Source: a virus. Taken from it: DNA of 64,000 nt. The stretch covers positions 31,877 to 95,876 of the IMG/VR virus record IMGVR_UViG_3300040771_000133; one strand, given 5' to 3'. Of this stretch, positions 15,741 to 24,846 are shown in pieces (within the stretch, counting starts at the first letter, position 1; the number at the start of each line of letters is the position of its first letter). The notes under the pieces are model-generated. The model had not been told where the DNA came from. It saw only the letters and a list, made by a program, of their open reading frames with translations, and ran no database searches. The position numbers and the translations under genes were made by a program.

Positions 15741-17720
15741 ATGTGTGGTATATTTGCATGGGCTGGTACGAATCCAAAACAATTTAATAAAGCTAAATAT
15801 GACATCCAAGGTTTGTATAACAACAGTCGAGGTGGGGATTCAAGCGGGGTAAGTACAGATGGTGAAATCTATCATGGTGTATTAATTAATAAAAATTACG
15901 GTGATTTTATTACAGGAACTGGTTATAAAGTTCCTGTGGCAATTCCAACTGTAATAGGTCACACTCGTAAATCAAGTAGTGGTGGTATTAGCGCAGTTAA
16001 TGCACATCCTTTTGGTTTTGGTGACCACAATGAAGGTTTTGAATTTATAGGTGTTCACAATGGTACATTACACAATCAGGATGATTTAGCTTCAGATTAT
16101 GGTGTTGAAGAAAGAGTTTACACTAGAAATAAATTTGGAGTAAAAACTTTTGACAGAACTAAAATAGATTCTGAAATATTATTAGAGTGCATTTTTGTAA
16201 ATGAAAACTTTAGAGTATTATCTGATTACATTGGTGCAGCAGCGTTGTTGTTTACAAATACTAGAGAACCCAATGTGTTATACGCATTTAGAGGAGCTTC
16301 TAAGATGGAAAAACATGGTGCTGGAGGTACAGTAGACGAAAGACCTTTATATTATTATCAAGAGGCTAAAAACAGCGTTTATATTTCTTCAATGCCTGAA
16401 AGCTTAGCGGCCATAGGCGCAACTACAGAAACTATTGAAGAATTTGATGAAAATACTGTTTACAAAATCACTAATGGTAATGTGTTGCATGCTGAAAAGA
16501 TTCTGTTGACTCGATCACATGCTCACCAAAGACCTTTTTACAACTATGGGGGAACTGGTGGTCGTGTTAATAACCAATCGCAAGCATTCACAAATCACTC
16601 ATGTGGTTATGAACCTAAGAATAATAAGTACGCTGGTGGAGCTAAAAGCAGACGTGAAATTAGACAAGCAGCTTTAAATGCTAAAAAAGATCAATCTTCT
16701 AAAAGTACAGCTGTTCAAGGACCGTTTAACATATATGAAGAAGAGATTTCTAAAGTTGGTAAAAATCCAATATATTTTAATAAACTGCGCTATTACAGAA
16801 ATGGTCACTTATTAAATGGTATATATACTTGGGTTCCAGATTTTGGTTTAGTATACTTAACTGATAATACAGATCTTGTTGAAAAAGAACAGGGTGACTT
16901 AATGGATAAACCTTTTAGTCATAAATCAGGAATGTTTATAAATACAATTAATACTAAAGATGTTGTTTATCCTTTTAATAGTATGAATAATCTTAAAGCT
17001 CCAATATTGTATATGTATGAAGGTATTCTAATTTCCAATGATATTGACTTTAAAGCTTTAAGAAATCCAGGATTAACTTTTTCAATATATAATATATCTG
17101 AAATGTCTAAACATCCTATTATTAACTTAAATGCTCTTGATAAAAGCGTTGCTAATAATAATATTATACTTGACAACGAGATCTTTACTGGAACAATATC
17201 TCCATTAGGTTCAGCTTGTATATATGAAATTCAAAATGGAATATTAATGTCTATTAGAAAACTTCCTAATTCAGAATATGAAAATGAAGGTCCAAATGTT
17301 ATTGAATTGCATCCTGAGAAAAAAGTTGAAATTGTAAAAAATGAAACTAAAAGTATATTACTAGATGAATTAAAAAAAAACAATTTATCTCTAGCTAGTT
17401 ATACTGATGTTTTAAAAAAGCAAAATGATGAAGATTTTGAAGATTATCTTCGTGAAAGATATGGTTTAACTGATCAAAGTGGGACTTTATTCCCAGAGGA
17501 AGATTATGTAGACTTACCTATTAATATAGGTACATTTGCAGAAGAAACTATAGCTAATGATCTAGTTAACGAGTTAATGCTTCCAATTTATCTAAAAATT
17601 CAACAAGCTAACACACTTATTGAAATTCATAATAATATACCTTTTGCAAAAGAGGTCATTGATACCAATGAAGAATTTCTAATAACACTAGATGAAATTA
17701 TTGAAAAAACAATTAAGTAA
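15741..17720 (+). CDS. class II glutamine amidotransferase with long C-terminal extension
   Basis: 659 aa. Starts Met-Cys-Gly-Ile-Phe, so Cys2 becomes the N-terminal nucleophile after Met removal. SRGGDSSGV (29-37), GHTRKSSSG (R76), NAHPF (87-91) and HNGTLHN (N107, G108) are the glutamine site of GlmS/PurF/AsnB-like enzymes. The glutaminase domain ends near residue 250. The remaining 400 residues are not a recognisable synthetase or sugar-isomerase domain; about 290-330 is Lys/Ser-rich linker. It would release ammonia for an acceptor. Its stop overlaps the start of the amidoligase by one base (TAATG), so the two are likely made together. Confidence 0.9.
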   Translation: MCGIFAWAGTNPKQFNKAKYDIQGLYNNSRGGDSSGVSTDGEIYHGVLINKNYGDFITGTGYKVPVAIPTVIGHTRKSSSGGISAVNAHPFGFGDHNEGFEFIGVHNGTLHNQDDLASDYGVEERVYTRNKFGVKTFDRTKIDSEILLECIFVNENFRVLSDYIGAAALLFTNTREPNVLYAFRGASKMEKHGAGGTVDERPLYYYQEAKNSVYISSMPESLAAIGATTETIEEFDENTVYKITNGNVLHAEKILLTRSHAHQRPFYNYGGTGGRVNNQSQAFTNHSCGYEPKNNKYAGGAKSRREIRQAALNAKKDQSSKSTAVQGPFNIYEEEISKVGKNPIYFNKLRYYRNGHLLNGIYTWVPDFGLVYLTDNTDLVEKEQGDLMDKPFSHKSGMFINTINTKDVVYPFNSMNNLKAPILYMYEGILISNDIDFKALRNPGLTFSIYNISEMSKHPIINLNALDKSVANNNIILDNEIFTGTISPLGSACIYEIQNGILMSIRKLPNSEYENEGPNVIELHPEKKVEIVKNETKSILLDELKKNNLSLASYTDVLKKQNDEDFEDYLRERYGLTDQSGTLFPEEDYVDLPINIGTFAEETIANDLVNELMLPIYLKIQQANTLIEIHNNIPFAKEVIDTNEEFLITLDEIIEKTIK

Positions 17721-19669
17721 TGGAAAAAGTAATGACATCATTGGGTGAACACCCAAAAGAGAACTGTAGGTTTATAAATGGTGAATACTATTTAATAGGT
17801 GATATTAATGTTGAAAATTCAGGAGATGTGTATCTTATAAACAACAGATTCGTAAGATTTGTTACTGGAAAAATAGTGTTTAATCATAGTGTTAATCAAT
17901 ATCAGTTAAGAAATTCATCAATAGTAGAAGGTGTAGTTAAGTTTGACGGTAATGAAGCTGTTAAAGGATTTTTTGATCCTGCAAAAAGTAACCTGACAAC
18001 TATAATTACATTGTTAAATGGTGAAAGACTTTATGCTATTGATGAAACTAAAATTCCATTATCTTACAGAGAAGTTATTTCTAAAGGTGAATATGCTCAT
18101 ATTTCAAAATATGAAGCTTCAGATTTTATAAAATTGAAATCAGTTAGTCAAAAGTATAAAGAAAGTTTATCTTACGACTCAAAAGGTATTACTGACAGAT
18201 ATTCTGAAAACTTTAGACGTAACTATAATCCTAAGATATCTGCAGATATAGAAAAATATGCTAAATCTATTGGTGATTTAACATTTGGTTTAGAATTTGA
18301 GACTGTAAAAGGTGTAATTCCAGATAATAAACTTGCAGCTTTACCATTAATTCCATTACGAGATGGTAGTATTCAAGGTTTAGAGTATGTAACTATACCT
18401 TTAAGTGGTAAAATTGGAATTCAAGCTGTTATTGATTCTGTAAAGGAGTTAGAGAAAAGAACTGAGTACGATGATAGTTGTGCATTGCATTTACATATTG
18501 GTAACGTACCTAGGACTCCTGAGTTTATTACAGCTTTTTACAAGTTAATTTCACATCATCAAGATGAGATGTTTTCAATGTTTCCGTTATACAAAAAATA
18601 TAACTTTGGAGTAAAACGTAAAAGCTATTCTAAACCATTTCCAGTAAATCTTATCAATCCCCAAATACATCCTAATATAGATGTAAAAAATAGAGAGTCT
18701 ATAATTGCTGGATTTACTCCAATATTTGATTATTTAGCTGAATCTGCAACGTTTGCAGAATACGGTAATGATCTTAACAATGTTGGTGGGCATCCTAGAG
18801 ATCCAGGCGGTAACGCAAAATGGAATATCAATACACGTTATTATGCTGTAAATTTCATACCTCTTATATTTGGTAACCACCAAACTATTGAGTTTAGAAT
18901 TCATACACCAACTTATGATATTGCTAAGATTCTAGACTTTTTATTTATGTGTTCTTATTTAATTAATTACACTATTAAAAATACATCTAAAATACTTTCA
19001 AATCCTAAATTCTTAAATAGTAGAAATTTATCTCAACTTTTAGTAGAGCATGTTATAAATGGTACTAATGTAGATAATAGTACTAAAACTACATTATCTT
19101 CAGAAATGGAAAACTATGTTTATTCTAGAATTAACAGTACTTACAAACAAAACTCAGAAGGTAATGTTAGAGGTGATGAAAACAAAATTAGATTTAATAC
19201 ATATTTAAATTTAAACGGTTTGCACCCATCTAAACCTTTAGAAATTGCTAAAGGAGTTCGTAGAGATAATGATTCTAATAGAGAATCTAGATTTTTTTCA
19301 AAAGGAATGATGCCTAAACCTAAACGTACAGATGGCGCTAGGTTTGATTCAGCAATGAGTGCTAGTATAGCTAGTTTAGATGCGGTATTAGAGAGTGATA
19401 TGCAAGGTTTTATTGAAACTGCGCCTCTTAAATTTACTACTATGGGAACTTATGGTTCAGTAAAATTTCCAGAGCGTAAACCAAATTCAAATCCTCTTGA
19501 AGAATCTTTTAAAGCTTTGCAGCTTGATTTGCAAAACAGACATGCTGGTATAAGTGAATCAATAATTGATATAGATGCTTCAACTTATTATAAAAAGTAT
19601 GGTCATGCAAACTTAGTTGATAAAGTTATAGAAGAAGTTATAAAAGAGCAATCTACTAACGAATGGTAA
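17720..19669 (+). CDS. amidoligase (Amidoligase_2 type, glutamine-synthetase fold)
   Basis: 649 aa. Residues 1-150 form an unknown N-terminal region. The amidoligase core starts at TFGLEFET (E192, E194), continues with DGSIQGLEYVTIPL (D215, E222), ALHLHIG (H257, H259) and IEFRIHTPT with the late Arg near residue 397. These are the metal and ATP ligands of the Amidoligase_2 family, which joins carboxylates to amines. The C-terminal 200 residues are polar and low-complexity. It ends the cluster and is coupled to the class II amidotransferase upstream, a likely ammonia donor. Confidence 0.88.
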   Translation: MEKVMTSLGEHPKENCRFINGEYYLIGDINVENSGDVYLINNRFVRFVTGKIVFNHSVNQYQLRNSSIVEGVVKFDGNEAVKGFFDPAKSNLTTIITLLNGERLYAIDETKIPLSYREVISKGEYAHISKYEASDFIKLKSVSQKYKESLSYDSKGITDRYSENFRRNYNPKISADIEKYAKSIGDLTFGLEFETVKGVIPDNKLAALPLIPLRDGSIQGLEYVTIPLSGKIGIQAVIDSVKELEKRTEYDDSCALHLHIGNVPRTPEFITAFYKLISHHQDEMFSMFPLYKKYNFGVKRKSYSKPFPVNLINPQIHPNIDVKNRESIIAGFTPIFDYLAESATFAEYGNDLNNVGGHPRDPGGNAKWNINTRYYAVNFIPLIFGNHQTIEFRIHTPTYDIAKILDFLFMCSYLINYTIKNTSKILSNPKFLNSRNLSQLLVEHVINGTNVDNSTKTTLSSEMENYVYSRINSTYKQNSEGNVRGDENKIRFNTYLNLNGLHPSKPLEIAKGVRRDNDSNRESRFFSKGMMPKPKRTDGARFDSAMSASIASLDAVLESDMQGFIETAPLKFTTMGTYGSVKFPERKPNSNPLEESFKALQLDLQNRHAGISESIIDIDASTYYKKYGHANLVDKVIEEVIKEQSTNEW

Positions 19670-19686
19670 TAATTCAAAATTATTAA

Positions 19687-20157
19687 ATGGTTGAAATTAA
19701 AATTATTGACGGTGCTGAACATTTATTTATAAAAGGTAATGTACCGTCTCTTAAAAATTCAAAAGTTAAAACTAGTAAAGGTATATTTTCTTCAAAAACT
19801 GTAAATCGTTACATACGATCTCTAGGAATACAAAGTTATTCTTCAGGTAGAAAAGTTGTGAAAGGATATGCTACTAAGCCAAATGAGTTTTTAAAAACAA
19901 TGCCGTTTTTTGAGAAATACTTAGCTGTGAAACCTTACTTAGTAGGGTTTCATTTTGTTAGGGGTAGTAAACATAAATACGATTTCAATAACGCAAACCA
20001 AATTTTAGCCGATTTGATGACGGCGCATGATATTATTGAAGATGATGACACAAGTAACTTCTTTCCAATACCTCTTAAAATAGATGGTAGATTAGACAGT
20101 TATGATAAGGATAATCCTGGTGTCTATATTAAAGTACTTGACCAATCAGTACTTTAA
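19687..20157 (+). CDS. RusA-like Holliday junction resolvase
   Basis: 156 aa. The core KYDFNNANQILADLM (D99) followed by HDIIEDDDTSNF (D119-D121) matches the RusA layout in which acidic residues on a helix and strand bind metal at the crossover. It would cut branched recombination or replication intermediates before packaging. The N-terminal half carries a Lys/Ser-rich insertion not typical of E. coli RusA (120 aa). Replication genes resume here after the ligase cluster. Confidence 0.75.
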   Translation: MVEIKIIDGAEHLFIKGNVPSLKNSKVKTSKGIFSSKTVNRYIRSLGIQSYSSGRKVVKGYATKPNEFLKTMPFFEKYLAVKPYLVGFHFVRGSKHKYDFNNANQILADLMTAHDIIEDDDTSNFFPIPLKIDGRLDSYDKDNPGVYIKVLDQSVL

Positions 20158-20180
20158 AAATATTAACCTAATAAAATAAA

Positions 20181-20504
20181 ATGAAAGAGGAAATTATTAA
20201 AATCAAAAACAAAGCTGCGGTAATATTTAACAATTTGCAATTAGTTAGATTTTGTAAATATATTGACTCACATCAGTATAATAATGCCCGTCTTATGATA
20301 GATGATGAAATTCATAAATTAACTAATGAAGTTGTAACATATGATCACAACGGCTTAGAAATTGCCGCAGCTTGTAATCTAATTGATTTAATAATTGACT
20401 TGATTGTTAATGAAATTGATGATGATAGAGAAAAGCAAATTAAGCCAATTATTAGAAAAAGACGTAAGCGAGGAAGAGATCGACCTAACTCTCTCGTACA
20501 GTAA
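20181..20504 (+). CDS. small hypothetical protein, 107 aa
   Basis: Helical, ending in a strongly basic stretch (IRKRRKRGRDRP), which suggests nucleic-acid or protein binding. Its last 95 bases overlap the start of the nuclease gene in another frame. No family recognised. Confidence 0.6.
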   Translation: MKEEIIKIKNKAAVIFNNLQLVRFCKYIDSHQYNNARLMIDDEIHKLTNEVVTYDHNGLEIAAACNLIDLIIDLIVNEIDDDREKQIKPIIRKRRKRGRDRPNSLVQ

Positions 20505-21459
20505 GTATTCTGATTTTGACAGGAATGGTGCAATATCTTTAATACGTCAACGAGAAGTTACCGGAGCTGGTTTAAAGCACGGTAGCTTAGTTGACGATTT
20601 ACTAGTTGATAACTTAACTGGTAGTGAGATATGTAAAGATACATATTATAGATTTGATGGAGAAAAACCATCAGCCTCATTAGGAGTTTTATGCGATATT
20701 ATAACAAAGAACTTTACGGAAATGCCAAATATAACTCAAGTTGCAGAACTTGTTGTTATAAACAAATTTTGGAGTAACGTTAAAGACCCTTCAATTTTAA
20801 GATCTAAGTATGATGTTCCAGAGTTTTGGGAATATCTAAAGTGTGCGTATGAAGCAGCTGATAAAGTCATAATTACAACACAAGAGTATAATGACGCTAT
20901 TGAAATAGTTAGTATTTTAAAGAATCATAAATATTCTAAACACGTATTAATAAATTCATATGAGAAAATATTTCAGATGAAATTTAATATGGATTACAAA
21001 GGTTTTAAAGTTAGAGGAATTTTAGATTTAATAACTATTGATCATAAAAGTAAACGAGTATGGTTTACAGATTTAAAGACTGGAAAAGGACCCGCACTGG
21101 AATTTGAAGATAGCTTCGTAAAATGGAGATACTATTTTCAAGGAGGTTTATACACTCTAGCTTTTGATGCTATATGTGAAGAACTTGGTTTAGTAGATTA
21201 CACATTAGAACCTTTTCAATTTTTATATATTTCCAAATCAGACAAATTACCATTGTTGTATATAATGTCTGATAAGTGGTTAAAAGCTTCATTTAAAGGC
21301 TTTAAAATTGGGAAATATGTATATAGAGGTATTGATGAACTTACTGACGAAATCTATTGGTGTTGGAAAAATAAGCAGTACGTAATAACTAAGTATATAT
21401 CAGATAATAATGGTGTAGTTGGTTTACGTGATAACTTTATTGAAGTGAATGAGCAGTAA
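20410..21459 (+). CDS. PD-(D/E)XK nuclease, RecB/Cas4-like
   Basis: About 349 aa. LTLSYSKYSDF near the N-terminus is the opening motif of RecB-family nucleases. The catalytic region is VRGILDLITID (first Asp) and VWFTDLKTGKGP (Asp and Lys of the D-x-K motif), followed by YYFQGGLYTLAF, the Gln-x-x-x-Tyr motif of this group. It probably processes DNA ends in recombination or host-DNA degradation. Several start codons (TTG 20404, ATG 20410, 20419, 20422) are possible; all overlap the previous gene, and the SYSKYSDF motif shows that the overlap is real. Confidence 0.8.
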   Translation: MKLMMIEKSKLSQLLEKDVSEEEIDLTLSYSKYSDFDRNGAISLIRQREVTGAGLKHGSLVDDLLVDNLTGSEICKDTYYRFDGEKPSASLGVLCDIITKNFTEMPNITQVAELVVINKFWSNVKDPSILRSKYDVPEFWEYLKCAYEAADKVIITTQEYNDAIEIVSILKNHKYSKHVLINSYEKIFQMKFNMDYKGFKVRGILDLITIDHKSKRVWFTDLKTGKGPALEFEDSFVKWRYYFQGGLYTLAFDAICEELGLVDYTLEPFQFLYISKSDKLPLLYIMSDKWLKASFKGFKIGKYVYRGIDELTDEIYWCWKNKQYVITKYISDNNGVVGLRDNFIEVNEQ

Positions 21460-22018
21460 ATCTTATAACCTTTCGAAAACATATTTACTCCCATTAGTAT
21501 CAGAGTTAATTGATATTAATCCAAAGTTTATAAACAATTTAGACAATACTTATCTATTTGATGAAAACAATGAATATAATGAATGCTTTTTTATACTTCA
21601 AAGTTTTAGTTTTAAGAACCCTGAGTACACAGCATATGAGCATAAATTAACTAGCAGTAGTTTGTTTCTGAAACATATTGATTTGGGCTCTAAAGTATTG
21701 TATATTTTTAAATTTCCTGAAGAATACTTACCAGAATATTATGCTTTTCAAAGAGGTGAATATTCTAAATTTGGTAATGACGCTAAGGAGCTTATAAATA
21801 AATTTTGGAAAAGTATTTATGGAAAACAGTTAGGTGCAAAACCTGCACTAGATAAAGTTTCACAAGTGTTATACAAAGATCCTGTACTAAAAGAAATCAT
21901 TGAAGAGAGACTAAGTAGTGAAAAACACAAAGTATCTCTTGGTGATAGTGAGTTAGGTGAGATGATGAATTCGTCATCTGAAACATACCGTAAAATAATT
22001 TACAGTGATGCGTGGTAA
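21449..22018 (+). CDS. hypothetical protein, 189 aa
   Basis: Starts 11 bases inside the nuclease gene. Contains EYTAYEHKLTSSSLFLKHIDLG, then KVLYIFKFPEEYLPEYYAFQRGEYSKFG and a helical acidic C-terminus. I recall similar Bacteroidota phage proteins with the FKFPEEY...F..G.YS pattern but no function. It sits between the nuclease and ribonucleotide reductase genes. Confidence 0.65.
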   Translation: MSSKSYNLSKTYLLPLVSELIDINPKFINNLDNTYLFDENNEYNECFFILQSFSFKNPEYTAYEHKLTSSSLFLKHIDLGSKVLYIFKFPEEYLPEYYAFQRGEYSKFGNDAKELINKFWKSIYGKQLGAKPALDKVSQVLYKDPVLKEIIEERLSSEKHKVSLGDSELGEMMNSSSETYRKIIYSDAW

Positions 22019-22054
22019 ACACGCTAATGATTTAAATCTATTAAAATAATAATA

Positions 22055-23020
22055 TTGAGTGAAATTACAACTAAGAGGGTAGCTTTCAAACCATTCAGAT
22101 ATCAGTGGGCATACGATTATTGGTTCGACCAACAAAACGCACACTGGTTACATACTGAGATATCTATGATGCAAGACGTCAGAGATTGGAAAGAAAACTT
22201 AAATGAGAGTGAGAAAAATGTAATAGGTGGCATTCTAAAAGGCTTTACGCAAGCTGAATGTGAAATTGGTAGTTACTGGTCTACAATGGTTCCAAGATGG
22301 TTCCCAGTACCAGAGATTAAAATGCTAGGTAAATGCTTTGGATCTGTAGAGGATATTCACGCATCAGCTTATTCGTATCTTAATGATACATTAGGTCTCG
22401 ATGACTTTGAATCATTTTTAGAAGATGAGGCTACAATGACTAAGTTAAAAGTATTAATGGATATTGATCCGTATACTAAAGACTTATCAAAAATAGCTAA
22501 GAGTATAGCTTTATTTAGTGCATGCGCAGAAGGAATACAATTATTTAGTTCTTTTGCAGTACTATTATCATTTAGAAAATCTAATCGATTAATCGGTGTA
22601 GGTCAACAAATGATTTATAGTGTAAGAGATGAAAGTCTTCACTCTGAAGCAGGATGTAAAATATTCAGAACTATTATAGAAGAAAATCCTGAAATATGGA
22701 CAGAAGCTTTTAGAGCTGATTTATATGCTGGAATTGAGTTAGCAATACATAATGAATTTACGTTCATTAATAAAACTTTTGAAATGGGTGACTTAGATAC
22801 TATATCTAAAGCTCAACTTAAAAACTTTATGTATGATAGGGCTAATAGAAAACTAGCTGAACTAATGCTTCCTCCAAAATACATTGTAAATGCTGAATTA
22901 CTCGATCAAATGTCGTGGTTTTACATGCTAATTTCTGGAGAACAACAAACTGACTTTTTTGCAAACAAAGAAACCGGATACGCTAAACCAAATAGCGACT
23001 GGAATGATGATTTGTTTTAA
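22055..23020 (+). CDS. nrdB: class I ribonucleotide reductase, beta subunit
   Basis: 321 aa. Diiron ligands and radical Tyr are all visible: D41 in SMMQD, E99 and H102 with Y106 in SVEDIHASAY, E159 in CAEGIQLF, and E193/H196 in RDESLH. The subunit houses the diiron-tyrosyl cofactor that starts the reaction in the alpha subunit encoded next. The start is TTG at 22055; no in-frame ATG exists before the conserved sequence. It supplies deoxynucleotides for phage replication together with the thymidylate synthase downstream. Confidence 0.95.
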   Translation: MSEITTKRVAFKPFRYQWAYDYWFDQQNAHWLHTEISMMQDVRDWKENLNESEKNVIGGILKGFTQAECEIGSYWSTMVPRWFPVPEIKMLGKCFGSVEDIHASAYSYLNDTLGLDDFESFLEDEATMTKLKVLMDIDPYTKDLSKIAKSIALFSACAEGIQLFSSFAVLLSFRKSNRLIGVGQQMIYSVRDESLHSEAGCKIFRTIIEENPEIWTEAFRADLYAGIELAIHNEFTFINKTFEMGDLDTISKAQLKNFMYDRANRKLAELMLPPKYIVNAELLDQMSWFYMLISGEQQTDFFANKETGYAKPNSDWNDDLF

Positions 23021-23054
23021 TAAATAAATAAGTGGAGGTTGGTCGGAAATATGT

Positions 23055-24782
23055 ATGATTGAAACACACAAAATCGCATTAGATTTAGGATGGAATGTAG
23101 GAGAAGATTACCCAGAGTGGGGTAATAATGATTTGTATTTAACAACTATCAAAGGTGGATACCTTCAAAAAGGAGAATCGCCTAAAGATGGTTATAATAG
23201 ATTAGCATCTAATGCTTGTAAATACTTAGATAGATTTGATTTATTTGATAAGTTTTTTAACATATTTTGGAATGGATGGTTAATACCATCTACGCCAGTA
23301 ATGTCAAGTTTTGGTACTACTAAAGGTTTACCAATATCTTGTTTTAGCGGAGTTATTCCTGACGATATGTACGACATTGGTCGTAAAGAGTTAGAAATGA
23401 GGATGCTATCTAAACACGGTGGAGGTACAGCTTATAGTTTTAGTGAAGTTAGACCTGCTGGTGCACCAATTCAAAATGGAGCATTAGGAACATCTGACGG
23501 TATTATACCTTTTATGAAGTCATTTGATAGTACAATTATGTCTGCAAAACAAGGTCAATTACGACGTGGAGCAGTAGCTATGTATTTAGACATAGAGCAT
23601 AAAGACTATCCTGAGTTCTTAGAAGTTCGTGAACCAAAGGGTGATATTAATAGACAATGCCACAACATACACCAAGGAGCTGTAGTAAGCGATAGGTTTA
23701 TGAAAGCGGTTAGAGAAGGTTCAGGAGCTGAACGTGCTTTATGGACTGAAACCCTTAAGAAACGTGTTAAAACTGGTGAACCTTATATAATGTTTATTGA
23801 TAACGCTAACAAAGCTTTACCTAATAACTGGAGAGAGAATAATCTGATTATAAAGCATTCAAATTTATGCTCAGAGATATTCTTACCAACAGATGGTGAT
23901 CACACGTTAGTATGTTGTCTAAGTTCATTAAACTTACATAAGTTTGATGAGTGGAAAAACACTGACACTGTAAAACTAGCTATCTATTTCCTTGATGCAG
24001 TAATTGAAGAATTTATTCAGAAATCTGCAGGTATTAAAGGTATTGAAGATGCAACTAGATTTGCAATCAAGAGTAGGGCGTTAGGATTAGGTACATTGGG
24101 GTATCACTCTTACTTACAAAGTAAAGGTATTCCATTTATATCTATTTATGCTAATGGTCAAACTCATAAAATATTTGGATTAATTAAATCCCAATCTGAT
24201 GAAGCTTCTAAAGAATTAGCTGTAACTTATGGAGAGCCTGAATGGTGTAAAGGTACGGGAAACCGTAATTTAACTAAGATGGCCATTGCTCCAAATAGAA
24301 GTAGCTCTAAACTTGCAGGAGGTTTATCACAAGGTGTAGAACCTATCGCAGCTAATATTTACGTTGATGACGACTCTAAAGGTCTTCACATTAGACGTAA
24401 TCCAGAACTTATCAAAGTTCTCAAAGCTAAAAATAAAGATATACCTGAAGTATGGGATCAAATTATGGCAGACAAAGGTTCAGTAATAAATGTTAGATGT
24501 TTGTCAGATGATGAAAAAGATATTTTTAAAACATTTAAAGAAATTAATCAATTGGAACTAGTTAAACAAGCTGGTTTTAGACAAGCTTATATTGACCAAG
24601 GACAATCTATTAATTTAGCATTTGCACAAGATGCACCAGCTAAGTTTATCAATCTAGTTCACTACACCGCATGGGAAGTAGGTTTGAAGTCACTTTATTA
24701 TTTTAGAAGTGAAAGCAACATAAAAGCTGATTCAGCTCAAAAGAGAGATTTATATAGTGAATGTATAATGTGTGAAGGATAA
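23055..24782 (+). CDS. nrdA: class I ribonucleotide reductase, alpha subunit
   Basis: 575 aa. Active-site elements: first redox Cys in PISCFSG (C96), radical Cys in SNLCSEIF (N270, C272, E274), the partner Cys in VCCLSSLNL (C287/C288) and the C-terminal redox tail CIMC (C570, C573). It is shorter than the usual 700-750 residues and has no N-terminal ATP cone, so the common dATP inhibition site is absent, which suits a phage enzyme. GTGGAGG lies about 20 bases upstream of the ATG. A stable hairpin follows the stop. Confidence 0.95.
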   Translation: MIETHKIALDLGWNVGEDYPEWGNNDLYLTTIKGGYLQKGESPKDGYNRLASNACKYLDRFDLFDKFFNIFWNGWLIPSTPVMSSFGTTKGLPISCFSGVIPDDMYDIGRKELEMRMLSKHGGGTAYSFSEVRPAGAPIQNGALGTSDGIIPFMKSFDSTIMSAKQGQLRRGAVAMYLDIEHKDYPEFLEVREPKGDINRQCHNIHQGAVVSDRFMKAVREGSGAERALWTETLKKRVKTGEPYIMFIDNANKALPNNWRENNLIIKHSNLCSEIFLPTDGDHTLVCCLSSLNLHKFDEWKNTDTVKLAIYFLDAVIEEFIQKSAGIKGIEDATRFAIKSRALGLGTLGYHSYLQSKGIPFISIYANGQTHKIFGLIKSQSDEASKELAVTYGEPEWCKGTGNRNLTKMAIAPNRSSSKLAGGLSQGVEPIAANIYVDDDSKGLHIRRNPELIKVLKAKNKDIPEVWDQIMADKGSVINVRCLSDDEKDIFKTFKEINQLELVKQAGFRQAYIDQGQSINLAFAQDAPAKFINLVHYTAWEVGLKSLYYFRSESNIKADSAQKRDLYSECIMCEG

Positions 24783-24798
24783 CATTATTAATATTATT

Positions 24799-24828
24799 AG
24801 GAGGTAAGTTGTAATAAGCTTACCTCTT
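24799..24828 (+). terminator. hairpin between ribonucleotide reductase and helicase genes
   Basis: GAGGTAAG (24801-24808) and CTTACCTC (24819-24826) are a perfect 8-bp inverted repeat, extended at both ends to about 10-12 pairs. The following sequence is TAATATAATACAATT, U-rich only in part. It could terminate the upstream transcript partially or protect the mRNA 3' end. Confidence 0.5.
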
Positions 24829-24846
24829 AATATAATACAATTAAAA

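Noticed and set aside
15750-15760. TATATTTG at the start of the class II amidotransferase gene as a promoter
   Set aside because: It falls within coding sequence for the conserved N-terminus (GIFAW) and has no TTTG at the right distance upstream.
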